Shown piece after piece: positions 36,405 to 45,012 of a DNA stretch of 64,000 bases. The stretch spans positions 2,046,001-2,110,000 of the forward strand of contig NZ_CBDDBS010000002.1 of the NCBI RefSeq assembly GCF_965225875.1. Reading direction: 5' to 3'. Made by a program: the position numbers and the translations under genes. Below the pieces are notes generated by a model. It was given only the letters and a program-made list of their open reading frames with translations, was not told the origin of the DNA and ran no database searches. Position 1 is the stretch's first letter. Every line of letters starts with the position of its first letter. The DNA is from Haliscomenobacter sp965225875 (GTDB lineage Bacteria > Bacteroidota > Bacteroidia > Chitinophagales > Saprospiraceae).

Positions 36405-36935
36405 ATGTTGAAGAAGGATTATTCCAAAACGAAAAAAGTTTGTAAAGTTACTTTCTCTTTGCCTAGCACTGCTGTTCAGGACGGTGCTGAAGTTCGCGTA
36501 TTGGGCGACTTCAATGGCTGGGCCTGGCAAAGCGGTCTGGTTATGAAGGCCGGCAAAACGGAGTACACTGCCTCTACTGAATTGGCCCTGGGTGCCAACT
36601 ACGAATTCCGCTACGCGATCAACAACGAACGTTGGGAAAATGATTGGGCTGCCGACGCTTACGTGCCTTCTCCTTTTGATGGCATCAACAACTCTTTGGT
36701 TTCTGTATCTGCTGTAGTTGACGGTGAATTGACCGGCAAAGCTGATGGAGGCAAAAAAGTTAAAGCAACTGGTGCACCTAAAGCTGAAAAGCCTGCCGCT
36801 GCCGCCAAGGAAGAAGCTCCAAAGGCTCCAGCCAAAGCTAAAGCTCCAGCTAAAACCACTACTGCGCCAGCTGCCAAAGCAAAAACTGCCAAGGCGCCAG
36901 CAAAACCTAAAGCAAAGGAAACGCCTAAGAAATAG
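36405..36935 (+). CDS. CBM48 (isoamylase early-set) protein with basic tail
   Basis: The protein has 176 residues. Residues about 10-105 form a CBM48/isoamylase N-terminal domain ('VRVLGDFNGWAWQSGLVMKA', 'YEFRYAINNERWENDWAADAY'), which binds glycogen-like glucans. Residues about 115-176 are almost only Lys, Ala, Pro, Glu and Thr, like eukaryotic histone H1 tails and some bacterial DNA-binding tails. No enzyme domain is attached. The next gene is glgB, so a role in glycogen organisation is likely, while the tail could bind nucleic acid or another polyanion. A strong terminator follows, so it is transcribed separately from glgB. Confidence 0.85.
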   Translation: MLKKDYSKTKKVCKVTFSLPSTAVQDGAEVRVLGDFNGWAWQSGLVMKAGKTEYTASTELALGANYEFRYAINNERWENDWAADAYVPSPFDGINNSLVSVSAVVDGELTGKADGGKKVKATGAPKAEKPAAAAKEEAPKAPAKAKAPAKTTTAPAAKAKTAKAPAKPKAKETPKK

Positions 36936-36957
36936 TACGTATTTCAAGCGTTTTCCG

Positions 36958-36998
36958 AACGCAGCATTACTTTATTTGGTAATGCTGCGTTTTTTTTT
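36958..36998 (+). terminator. strong intrinsic terminator
   Basis: A 13-bp stem (36958-36970 with 36979-36991), an 8-nt loop and a run of nine T. It lies directly after the CBM48 gene. Confidence 0.93.
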
Positions 36999-37066
36999 GC
37001 AGATCACTTCTCTTTTAGCATTACCTTGTTATTTTTGCTAAGTCCGGTGTATGAAACAAAGTTAGG

Positions 37067-37083
37067 GTGCAATCCAATTGCAC
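37067..37083. promoter_or_regulatory. palindrome in the glgB leader
   Basis: GTGCAAT-CCA-ATTGCAC, with perfect 7-bp arms, lies about 90 bp before the glgB start. A TATTTTTG at 37030-37037 upstream fits a -7 promoter element, which would place the palindrome just after the transcription start. It is a candidate operator. Confidence 0.45.
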
Positions 37084-37174
37084 TACCTTTCCCTTTTCAT
37101 CCATCTTGCACAATTCGCTTTTTCCATCAGTAACGGCAAACCTCGGTCTGTCGAAGCCTCCAATCTCTGCATGT

Positions 37175-39073
37175 ATGAGTAAGGTAATCAACCACAGCCT
37201 TTTTACCGACTACGATATTTACCTCTTCAAGTCCGGTACTCATTTTCGGATTTATGAAAAAATGGGCAGCCATTTGATCGAAGTCGATGGCCAAAAAGGT
37301 GTGTACTTCTCCGTTTGGGCGCCCAATGCCCAGTCTGTTTCGGTGATTGGTAACTTCAACTTTTGGAACACCCAGGAGCACCCGCTTTCTTCACGCTGGG
37401 ATGGTTCCGGCATTTGGGAAGGATTTATTCCCGGGCTGGAAAAAGGTACCTTGTACAAATACCACATCCATTCACAAAATGGGCGGCATGTGGAAAAAGG
37501 TGACCCTTATGCCTTGTTTTGGGAAGTGCCTCCTAAAACAGCCTCGATTGTTTGGGAAAATGACTATACCTGGGAAGACCAGGATTGGCTCAAACAACGC
37601 CAGGACAAAGCAGGCAAACCCCAACCCTACTCCGTTTATGAAGTACACATGGGCACCTGGAAAAAGAATGGTAATGAATCGCTGAGCTACCGTGAATTGG
37701 CTGTGGATCTGGTGAAGTACCTGCAAGAAATGAACTTCACCCACGTGGAGTTTCTGCCTGTGATGGAACACCCATATTTCCCTTCCTGGGGTTATCAGGT
37801 GACCGGGTATTTTGCGCCAACCAGCCGATTCGGTACACCTGAAGACTTCATGTACCTGGTGGATAAATTGCACCAGGCTGGTATTGGTGTCATCCTGGAC
37901 TGGGTTCCTTCTCATTTCCCTACCGATGCCCATGGTTTGGCCGAATTTGATGGTACTTACCTGTACGAGCACGAGGACCCACGCAAGGGTTTCCACCCCG
38001 ACTGGAAGAGTGCGATCTACAATTTCGGCCGCAATGAGGTGCGCAACTTCCTGGTTTCTAACGCCCTGTTTTGGCTTGACCGCTTCCACGCAGATGGCCT
38101 GCGGGTAGATGCCGTAGCCTCCATGCTTTACCTGGATTATTCCCGCGAAGATGGGGAGTGGATACCCAACCCCCAAGGCGGCAAAGAAAACCTGGAAGCC
38201 ATTTCCTTCCTGCGCGAATTCAACACGATGTCTTACCGGGAGTTTCCAGATGCCATCACCATTGCTGAAGAATCAACGGCCTGGACGGGCGTATCTCAAC
38301 CTACCTATGCAGGTGGATTGGGCTTTGGCCAAAAATGGATGATGGGCTGGATGCACGATACTTTGGATTATTTCAAAAAGGACCCCATTCACCGCAAGTA
38401 CCACCACGGGGAGATTACTTTCAGTTTGATCTACGCCTTTACCGAAAACTTCATGTTGCCCCTCTCCCACGATGAGGTGGTACACGGCAAAGGCCCATTG
38501 ATCGACCGCATGCCCGGCGACGAGTGGCAACGTTTTGCCAACCTGCGCCTGATGTACGGCTACATGTATACGCACCCGGGCACGAAGCTGCTTTTCATGG
38601 GTGGCGAATTCGGTCAAACCAGTGAATGGAGCATCGAACGGGGCCTGGAATGGTGGTTGCTCGAGTTTGGCCCGCACAAGGGAGTACAGGCCTGGGTGCG
38701 CGACCTGAACAAGTTTTATGCCGATCACCCGGCGATGTATGAAAAACAGTTTCAGCCTGAAGGTTTTGAATGGGTCGAGCATGGTGACTGGGAAAACAGT
38801 GTACTGGCTTACTTGCGAAAGGGTGAAAAAGCGGAGGAAAACTTACTGGTCGTGTGCAATTTCACACCTACCACCCGCCAGGGCTTCCGCGTTGGGGTAC
38901 CCGCTGCGGGCAAATGGAAGGAGGTACTCAGTAGTGATGCCAAAATTTACAACGGCACCGGAGATCACCTCAACGGCACCGTCAAAGCGGACAAACAGGA
39001 GTGGAATGGCCGGGATCACTCGATTGAGTTTACCTTGCCACCATTGGCTACGGTGATTTTTCAAAAGGTGTAA
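37175..39073 (+). CDS. glgB: 1,4-alpha-glucan branching enzyme
   Basis: The protein has 632 residues from the ATG at 37175; an earlier in-frame ATG at 37067 would add 36 residues without family similarity, and overlaps the palindrome. Domains in order: CBM48 ('VYFSVWAPNAQSVSVIGNFN'), GH13 barrel with nucleophile D312 ('GLRVDAVASML'), acid E365 ('IAEESTAW') and 'LPLSHDEVVHGKG', then the C-terminal all-beta domain. It makes alpha-1,6 branches in glycogen. The partner synthase and pyrophosphorylase are not in the window. A terminator hairpin follows at 39090. Confidence 0.96.
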   Translation: MSKVINHSLFTDYDIYLFKSGTHFRIYEKMGSHLIEVDGQKGVYFSVWAPNAQSVSVIGNFNFWNTQEHPLSSRWDGSGIWEGFIPGLEKGTLYKYHIHSQNGRHVEKGDPYALFWEVPPKTASIVWENDYTWEDQDWLKQRQDKAGKPQPYSVYEVHMGTWKKNGNESLSYRELAVDLVKYLQEMNFTHVEFLPVMEHPYFPSWGYQVTGYFAPTSRFGTPEDFMYLVDKLHQAGIGVILDWVPSHFPTDAHGLAEFDGTYLYEHEDPRKGFHPDWKSAIYNFGRNEVRNFLVSNALFWLDRFHADGLRVDAVASMLYLDYSREDGEWIPNPQGGKENLEAISFLREFNTMSYREFPDAITIAEESTAWTGVSQPTYAGGLGFGQKWMMGWMHDTLDYFKKDPIHRKYHHGEITFSLIYAFTENFMLPLSHDEVVHGKGPLIDRMPGDEWQRFANLRLMYGYMYTHPGTKLLFMGGEFGQTSEWSIERGLEWWLLEFGPHKGVQAWVRDLNKFYADHPAMYEKQFQPEGFEWVEHGDWENSVLAYLRKGEKAEENLLVVCNFTPTTRQGFRVGVPAAGKWKEVLSSDAKIYNGTGDHLNGTVKADKQEWNGRDHSIEFTLPPLATVIFQKV

Positions 39074-39089
39074 ATTCGATAGAAAATAG

Positions 39090-39127
39090 AACGGCGTGGG
39101 TGGAACGGAAGGACTGCTCACGCCGTT
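39090..39127 (+). terminator. hairpin after glgB
   Basis: A 9-bp GC-rich stem (39090-39098 with 39119-39127) starts 17 bp after the glgB stop and is followed by a T-rich stretch. Confidence 0.6.
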
Positions 39128-39220
39128 TGTATTTGTGGGAATTTTGCCTTAAACTGGGATAGAATTACAATTCAGGTAAGGATTAGAGATTGATATCAGT
39201 GACAAAAACAAAGCTAAATC

Positions 39221-39967
39221 ATGCGTAAAGAACTTATTTGGAATGCTGGCCTACTCTTGGCAGGGATATTCCTGATCTTATTTATCACGCTTAATATTAC
39301 CCCACCTTCGATTATTCCCGGCTGGCGGGAGTTTCCCTTCAACCTGGGGCAAAGGCTAATTCTGGGTCTTTTACTGGGACTCATTTTTATCATTTCCCGA
39401 TACATCAACCTGTGCATTCTGGCTATTCAGCATAAAGAGTTTCGTTTGGTGGTAATGCTGCTGAGTTATTTATTTCCCTTGACCATCGTTTTGCTCTCAT
39501 GGCACCACATGATGGATGAGATTATGCGATGTGCAGTGGTTGATCTGAATGCGAGGGACTACAAAATTCAGGGCAATCTGCAATTAGGCCCTGAGCGAGT
39601 AAGGCGCGTGGATGAGTACAGATTTGAGGCTGGTTTAAGGACTTATGCTCAACTAATCGAGGATTTGAGGCACTTATCTGATGGGAAATTTCAGGCTGAA
39701 AAAGTGGTTGAAGATTGGGAGCCAGACCAAAGTATTGAACTAAGTTTCTCCATTAAAGCAAAAGAGCATCAAGTTTTGCTGAAACAAGGGCACATCGAAG
39801 AAAACATTAAAGCAATTGTAAGGGCAATTAATCAACTGATGGAAGGGGAGGACTTCCAGTTTTATTTTGTAAAAGGGAATGCGGATTTGTTGGTAGGGCT
39901 CAATGCACAAGAGTTGAAAATATTGACCAAATTGACCGATTTCCGAGTGATCAAAACAGATAAATAA
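39221..39967 (+). CDS. unrecognised membrane protein
   Basis: The protein has 248 residues. Three membrane helices are seen near residues 10-27, 48-70 and 78-94, with a soluble C-terminal domain of about 150 residues ('LRTYAQLIEDLRHLSDGKFQAEKV', 'GHIEENIKAIVRAINQLMEGED'). I do not recognise a family. It is 5 nt from the adenylate kinase-like gene and clearly forms an operon with it and the ADP-ribosylglycohydrolase gene. The start has a plausible leader, but I could not see a clear promoter in the 147-bp gap before it. Confidence 0.7.
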   Translation: MRKELIWNAGLLLAGIFLILFITLNITPPSIIPGWREFPFNLGQRLILGLLLGLIFIISRYINLCILAIQHKEFRLVVMLLSYLFPLTIVLLSWHHMMDEIMRCAVVDLNARDYKIQGNLQLGPERVRRVDEYRFEAGLRTYAQLIEDLRHLSDGKFQAEKVVEDWEPDQSIELSFSIKAKEHQVLLKQGHIEENIKAIVRAINQLMEGEDFQFYFVKGNADLLVGLNAQELKILTKLTDFRVIKTDK

Positions 39968-39972
39968 ACGAC

Positions 39973-40536
39973 ATGGAAATACTGATCATTACTGGCCCGC
40001 CATATTCGGGTAAAGGTACGCAATGTGATGTGCTCAAAAAAGAACTGGATTACAAGCACTTGTCCACTGGAGAACGAATTCGGGAAGAGAAAAAACAAAA
40101 TACACCACGGGCAGAACAAATGCGCCAATATGAGGAGCAAGGAAATTTAGTTCCTGATTCACTAATGCTCGAACTGATCGAGGATTTAATTGAAGAAAAT
40201 CGTCAAGAGTTAGGCATTATCCTGGATGGTTACCCACGAACCATTCCTCAAGTAGATGCCTTGCTAGATATGCTCTCCGAAAAAGGGCTATACGTTTCTA
40301 AGGTCATCAACATTGAAGTGCCTAGTGAAGAACTGCTAAAAAGAGCTCAGAATAGAGCTGCTGTTTCTACTCGTAAAGACGATGAAGACCCCGAAACCCA
40401 CTTCAAACGTATTCGAGTTTTTGAAGCGGAAACCAGGCCAGCGATTGAATATTTCAAATCCAAAATTGATGTGATTACTATCGATGGTATCGGGGAAATT
40501 GGCACAATCACGGCGCGAATTTTGGCGACCTTATAA
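39973..40536 (+). CDS. adenylate kinase-like nucleoside monophosphate kinase
   Basis: The protein has 187 residues. P-loop 'GPPYSGKGT' (residues 8-16), NMP-binding 'LSTGERIREE', 'IILDGYPRTIPQVDAL' (the DGYPR signature) and the LID region 'RAAVSTRKDDEDPETHFKRI' are seen. The LID is short and lacks the zinc cysteines found in long adenylate kinases. It should convert AMP plus ATP to two ADP. Many Bacteroidota have another, standard adk, so this may be a second copy with a different role. It shares an operon with an ADP-ribosylglycohydrolase, so both act on adenine nucleotides. Confidence 0.88.
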   Translation: MEILIITGPPYSGKGTQCDVLKKELDYKHLSTGERIREEKKQNTPRAEQMRQYEEQGNLVPDSLMLELIEDLIEENRQELGIILDGYPRTIPQVDALLDMLSEKGLYVSKVINIEVPSEELLKRAQNRAAVSTRKDDEDPETHFKRIRVFEAETRPAIEYFKSKIDVITIDGIGEIGTITARILATL

Positions 40537-40545
40537 TTCAGGATC

Positions 40546-41565
40546 ATGCACGCCGACCTCCTCCTCGGTCTCGCCATCGGCGATGCCTACGCCGCTGGCC
40601 TCGAGTTCCAGGATCGCGACTGGATCCGCCAGCACGTCGATTTTACCCGCTTCATCAATATGCGGGAGCACATTCAGGTCGCCCCTGAAAAATTAGCAGC
40701 TTTTTCCACCCATTACCAGCCCTGGGATTACACCGATGATACCGAAATGACCATCGGCTCCATCAAAGCCTTGTGTAGTGGTCAAAACATCACCGAACAA
40801 CACTTGGTAGACTGTTGGGAGGCCGAATACCGCGAAGGCCTTCAACGCAAGGGGTATGGCCGCAACGGCCACGGTTCAATGGCCTGGTATTATGAAGGCC
40901 GGCTGAGTATAGCGGAGGTGCGCGATTTCCAGCGCCATCGCCCTAACCCCGGCAATGCACCGGCCATGCGGGCGATTCCGTTTGGTTTGGTGAAAGAAGA
41001 TTTGGTCAACCAATATGCGGCCATCAATGCATTGGCCACCCACCCCAATGCCCAGGCAGTGCAGTCTTCTCAAATTGTCGCCCGGGCAGCGCGGTATTTT
41101 TTGGTGGAAGATGGGACTGCTGAAGGTTTGATTCCTTATTGTTTGCAAAAAATCGAGTTGGACGAGGGGTATCAAAACTACCTGCAAGCAGTGGATGAAC
41201 TCCCGGCTTATGAGGACTTGAGTGAGGCTGATTTTTCTCTGCTACTTGGACCTCAGCCCATTCAGGAGCCCTATTTCTTGCCGGGCATCAAGGGCTTGCC
41301 TTCCGATTCAAAATATACAGCAGGTGCGGTTTTGTACATCCTGAAGCAGTCCAGCGATGCATTTGACGCCTTAAAAAAGTCGGTTTATTTGGGTGGTGAT
41401 GTGGATTCTCTGGCGGCGCTGACGACGGGGATTCTGGCTGGACGATTGGGTGTACAGTCTTTACCTCAGTATATGATCGAGGCCGTTGAAGGGAGAGATT
41501 ATCTGAAAAAAATTGCAGCAATGTGGGGTGAAACTTTGGTTCGGAACGCTGAAGAAATGAAGTAA
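40546..41565 (+). CDS. ADP-ribosylglycohydrolase family protein
   Basis: The protein has 339 residues. The metal-binding motifs of the DraG/ARH family are present: 'LLLGLAIGDAYAAGLEF', 'YTDDTEMTIGSI' near residue 65 and 'YLGGDVDSLAALTTGILAG' near residue 285. It should remove ADP-ribose from proteins or small molecules. No matching ADP-ribosyltransferase is visible nearby. It is the third gene of the operon, 9 nt after the kinase. Confidence 0.9.
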   Translation: MHADLLLGLAIGDAYAAGLEFQDRDWIRQHVDFTRFINMREHIQVAPEKLAAFSTHYQPWDYTDDTEMTIGSIKALCSGQNITEQHLVDCWEAEYREGLQRKGYGRNGHGSMAWYYEGRLSIAEVRDFQRHRPNPGNAPAMRAIPFGLVKEDLVNQYAAINALATHPNAQAVQSSQIVARAARYFLVEDGTAEGLIPYCLQKIELDEGYQNYLQAVDELPAYEDLSEADFSLLLGPQPIQEPYFLPGIKGLPSDSKYTAGAVLYILKQSSDAFDALKKSVYLGGDVDSLAALTTGILAGRLGVQSLPQYMIEAVEGRDYLKKIAAMWGETLVRNAEEMK

Positions 41566-41698
41566 ATGATGAGCGTTTTATCTTCCAAAACGGTGCATAT
41601 TTGACCTTTTCGAAAGTCAAAACTTCTTTATTTCCCCCACATCGGGGGATATTCCTTTCCCTTTCATCGCCTAGCTTCGCTGAACAAATCAACGGTTT

Positions 41699-43021
41699 AT
41701 GCGCACCACCAGTCTTCTTTTGCTCTTCCTCCTTTCCAGCCTGTCTGCTTTTGCCCAGCCCCAACGCAAGGCCATCATGGGTTTGCTGGGTAAAGAAAGC
41801 CCCAGTGGCATTCTCGTCGACAGCATTTTGCCCAATACCACCCTGGCCAGTGCTGGCCTCAAAAAGGGTGACCTGCTCACCGAGCTCAACAACAAAGCCC
41901 TCAAAAAAATGGCCGACTACAACGCCCTTGCAAGCCTTGTGCGCAATGGCGATAAAGTCAATGTTCGCTATCAGCGCGATGGGGCCAGTAATTTCAGGAC
42001 GATTACTGCAGTGATGCGACCATTTGAAAGTTCCCCCATTGCTGACATTCAATACGATTGGGTCAAATTCAAAGGGGGATACCTGCGGGCGATCACGCGC
42101 AAACCCAAGGGTAAAAGCAATGTGCCCTGCATCTTGCTCATCCCCGGCTACGGCTGCGGCAGCATCGAAAACTACAGCACCAGCTACAATGGCAAACTGA
42201 TGAACGAGTGGCTAAAAAATGGTTACGCAGTGGTGACCATTGAAAAAAGTGGTCTGGGCGACAGCGATGGTTGTGCCCCCTGCGCCGAAGTGGACCTGGC
42301 CACCGACATCGAGAGTTTTGATGCGGGCTACCGCTACATGGAGCAATTGCCTTTTGTAGACAAATCCAATCTATTCATCTGGGGCCACAGCATGGGCGGC
42401 ACCATTGCGCCTGAAGTGGCCAAGCGACATACTCCACGCGGCGTGATGGTTTTTGCATGTGTATTTCGCCCCTGGAGTGAGTTTTTGCTCGAAATGCATC
42501 GAGTGCAAAAGCCTTTGATGGAAAACCTGAGTTATCAGCAAACCGAAACCTTCGTACGGCTAATCCAGAAAGTTTATTACGAGTTGTTTGTGCTCAAAAA
42601 AAATCCGACCCAACTCCATGAAGTTCCTGAATACAAAGCCATTGTTGAATCCGAGCTCAATTACCAACCTGGCAGCAACAACATGTGGGGTCGCCACTGG
42701 CGCTTTTGGCAACAATTGGATTCGGTCAATCTGGCCGAAAGTTGGCGGCAAACCAATTGCCCGGTCCTGATCTTGCACGGCGGCGCGGATTACGAGCAAT
42801 GTAGCCTGGTGGAGCCCCTGATGATTCAAAAAACCGTCAACGAAGCCCACCCCAACACGGCCACCTGGGTGACCATTCCCGACCTGGACCATTTTATGAT
42901 GAAAAGTAAGGATTGGACGGAGGCGTATCAAAACTTCAAAACGCAGCAGTATACGAAGGGGAATTTTAATCCAAAAATTGCGGAGGAAACGCTGAGTTGG
43001 TTGGGAAAACTGCGACCTTGA
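41699..43021 (+). CDS. secreted PDZ-alpha/beta hydrolase fusion
   Basis: The protein has 440 residues with a signal peptide ending at 'AFAQ'. Residues about 25-100 form a PDZ-like domain ('SGILVDSILPNTTLASAGLKKGDLLTELNN'). The rest is an alpha/beta hydrolase with nucleophile Ser in 'WGHSMGGTIAP', a likely Asp in 'ILHGGADYEQ' and His in 'DLDHFMM'. It is probably periplasmic and cleaves an ester or peptide; the substrate is unknown. PDZ at the N-terminus of an alpha/beta hydrolase is an unusual order and may guide binding to membrane or peptide ligands. It is a single gene, ending at a repeat C hairpin. Confidence 0.88.
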   Translation: MRTTSLLLLFLLSSLSAFAQPQRKAIMGLLGKESPSGILVDSILPNTTLASAGLKKGDLLTELNNKALKKMADYNALASLVRNGDKVNVRYQRDGASNFRTITAVMRPFESSPIADIQYDWVKFKGGYLRAITRKPKGKSNVPCILLIPGYGCGSIENYSTSYNGKLMNEWLKNGYAVVTIEKSGLGDSDGCAPCAEVDLATDIESFDAGYRYMEQLPFVDKSNLFIWGHSMGGTIAPEVAKRHTPRGVMVFACVFRPWSEFLLEMHRVQKPLMENLSYQQTETFVRLIQKVYYELFVLKKNPTQLHEVPEYKAIVESELNYQPGSNNMWGRHWRFWQQLDSVNLAESWRQTNCPVLILHGGADYEQCSLVEPLMIQKTVNEAHPNTATWVTIPDLDHFMMKSKDWTEAYQNFKTQQYTKGNFNPKIAEETLSWLGKLRP

Positions 43022-43026
43022 TTCTG

Positions 43027-43128
43027 AGGTGAATCTTAAGTGCCTTGGGTTTCTTAAGTGGTGAAAATCTTATAACTTATTTTTTCACCACCTAAGAAAC
43101 CTAAGGCACCAAAGGGACACCTAAGTTA
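43027..43128. repeat. hairpin repeat C, copy 1 ('cctaag' type)
   Basis: Two imperfect arms of about 45 nt built from cttaagg/ctaaggc units pair around an AT-rich loop near 43069-43085. It fills the gap between two convergent genes, so it may act as a two-way terminator. Confidence 0.8.
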
Positions 43129-43134
43129 GGTCGT

Positions 43135-43995
43135 TTAAAAGAACGAATCGATTTTACACATCTCCAGGCACTGCTCCCACAACTGCGCCCGATCCGCCTC
43201 GATATAGGTATATTTTGCCGAAGGTTTGGGTTTACACTTGTCCCAATACAGGCCACTTTGGCCCTTGGCCTCTGGTGCACTGGCACAAAAGATTTGACAA
43301 AGTGCTCCTTCTGCCGGGCTTACCCCACCGCTGCGCCGGATTTTCCAGGCCAAGGCGTGCAACCAATTGGTGCGTTTGACGCCGATATCGGTCTTGACCA
43401 AGCCTGGCTGAATGGCATAGCTGGATACATTTTTTTCTTGCTTGCGTTTGTGCAACTCGGACACAAACATCACATTCGCCCCTTTAGACTGGGCATAAGC
43501 GCGCAAACCGTGGTATTTATTGGTCAGGTTCAGGTCGGCGTAATTGACCTTGAATTGAAAGTGGGAATCTGAAGCCACACAAACAATCCGGCCATCTTCG
43601 GCCTTGCGAATCGCTGGATACAACACGTGGCTCATCAGCACATAGGCCAGGTGATTCACAGCAAACATGGTTTCCACCCCATCCTCGGTCAGCGAATGCT
43701 GGGAAATCCAGGTGCCCGCGTTGTTCACCAAGGTATCAATGACGGGGTATTTATCCAAAATGAGTTTACCCGTTTCCCGAATCGAAGCTTGTGAAGCCAA
43801 ATCTACGGTCAACAACTCCAATTGATCGTTTTGGGTGGCCGCGAATATTTTATCCAGTGCTTCCTGGCCTTTGTCGGCGCTGCGGCTGAGCAAAATGACT
43901 CGGGCTCCTTGGGTAGCCAGAGCCTTGGCCGTTTCAAATCCCAGACCAGAGTTCGCCCCGGTAACCACTGCTATTTTGTTCTTCATTGCTTCCAA
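43135..43995 (-). CDS. short-chain dehydrogenase/reductase
   Basis: The protein has 286 residues. The nucleotide site is 'VVTGANSGLGFETAKAL', then 'LVNNAGTW', a Ser in 'VCVASDSHF' and the active pair in 'YAQSKGA' (Tyr and Lys four apart). It is closest in look to retinol dehydrogenase/WW-domain oxidoreductase-like SDRs. The substrate is unknown. It should use NADP(H) or NAD(H). It is a single gene between a repeat C hairpin and the SCO gene. Confidence 0.9.
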   Translation of the reverse strand: MEAMKNKIAVVTGANSGLGFETAKALATQGARVILLSRSADKGQEALDKIFAATQNDQLELLTVDLASQASIRETGKLILDKYPVIDTLVNNAGTWISQHSLTEDGVETMFAVNHLAYVLMSHVLYPAIRKAEDGRIVCVASDSHFQFKVNYADLNLTNKYHGLRAYAQSKGANVMFVSELHKRKQEKNVSSYAIQPGLVKTDIGVKRTNWLHALAWKIRRSGGVSPAEGALCQIFCASAPEAKGQSGLYWDKCKPKPSAKYTYIEADRAQLWEQCLEMCKIDSFF

Positions 43996-44043
43996 AAATT
44001 TGGGCGAAATTAATACGGATCAGGCTTCCAGCAATAATTTTTT

Positions 44044-44697
44044 TCAAAATCTCCGACTTGACTCTTCTTTCAATGCCCAAATATCATCCCGCAAACGCTC
44101 CATGTCCAGCGGCAAAGTACCATTGTAAATCCCCCGCAAGCGCCTTTTGCCATCCACCAGCAACACATGTTCGGTGTGTAAAAACTCGGTCGAATCCCGG
44201 TTGTATCCAATCTCCTCCTCGGCAAAATAACTCTGGCGGGCCAATTGGTAAATCTCCGCCCGTGAGCCGGTCAACAAGTGCCATTGTTTGGGGTTGATGT
44301 GCATCCGCTCGCCGTAATCCCGCAATTGGGCCACCGAATCCACCCAGGGCATGACCGTGTGGGAAAGCAATTTAACCCCTGGATCATCGGCAAAGCTTTC
44401 CTGGATCAATTGCAGGTTATTGGTCATCTTGGGACAAATGCTGGGACAGACTGAAAAGAAAAAATTGGCGACGTAAATTTTACCATCCAAATCCTGGTTG
44501 GAAAGGGTGTCGCCGAGTTGATCGCGTAAAACAAAGGGGGCTATGCGGTGGATGGTATCGCTGTTGAGGGCTGAAGTGGGTAGCCAGAGTGGGTTGAAGT
44601 TGGGCTCGTTGTAGACGGGGAGGGTGCTGAGGGTCGGCTTTTGACAGGCAGTCAGGTAGCACAGGGTTATGGTGATGAAGATGATTGATTTTGGCAT
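44044..44697 (-). CDS. SCO1/SenC-family lipoprotein
   Basis: From the ATG at 44697 the protein has 217 residues and a lipobox 'LTAC' with the lipidated C18; a start at 44748 would hide this signal. The thioredoxin-like fold has the copper pair C84 and C88 ('VCPSICPKM') and a His in 'LHTEHVLLVDG' (H177). SCO proteins deliver copper to the CuA site of cytochrome oxidase or act as thiol reductases. Nearby leftward genes encode a YHYH protein and a Spy-like protein that may also handle metals or stress. The 48-bp gap to the SDR gene suggests co-transcription is possible. Confidence 0.9.
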   Translation of the reverse strand: MPKSIIFITITLCYLTACQKPTLSTLPVYNEPNFNPLWLPTSALNSDTIHRIAPFVLRDQLGDTLSNQDLDGKIYVANFFFSVCPSICPKMTNNLQLIQESFADDPGVKLLSHTVMPWVDSVAQLRDYGERMHINPKQWHLLTGSRAEIYQLARQSYFAEEEIGYNRDSTEFLHTEHVLLVDGKRRLRGIYNGTLPLDMERLRDDIWALKEESSRRF

Positions 44698-44754
44698 GGC
44701 GATGGTTTTAAGGCGTTGAGAGCTTTGTATGGCTGTCCCAGTTTTCACAGGATC

Positions 44755-44838
44755 AAAGCGACATTTTTTTATAGCACAAAGAAAAAAGTAGAGGACACAA
44801 AGGACACAGAGTTAGGCGTTGACGTGCTTTTTACTTTT
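44755..44838. repeat. hairpin repeat B, truncated copy 2
   Basis: The left arm and centre match 23816-23882 (aagcgacattttttt, agcacaaag, agttaggcgttgac), but the right arm is missing and repeat A begins 18 bp further on. It looks as though A landed in or beside B. Confidence 0.65.
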
Positions 44839-44856
44839 GCTGGTACAAGTGTCTGC

Positions 44857-44984
44857 GCTGGTACAAGTCTCCAGACTTGTACCCATATTTTCGCGTCTCT
44901 GACGCACGAGCAATGCGAAAATACTGAGTTACCACACGTCAGAGACGTGTTGATATTGGTACAAGTCTGGAGACTTGTACCAGC
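44857..44984. repeat. 128-bp repeat A, copy 3 (inverted)
   Basis: Same ends and length as the copy at 6949, but the unequal interior is in the opposite orientation. A loose end fragment (gctggtacaagt) lies at 44839-44850. It sits between the SCO and MORN genes. Confidence 0.9.
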
Positions 44985-45012
44985 CCAGCGCTTAATCCTG
45001 GACCTGATTGAA

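Noticed and set aside
37472..38176. 234-codon open frame opposite glgB
   Set aside because: It is fully inside glgB, which carries the GH13 catalytic residues.
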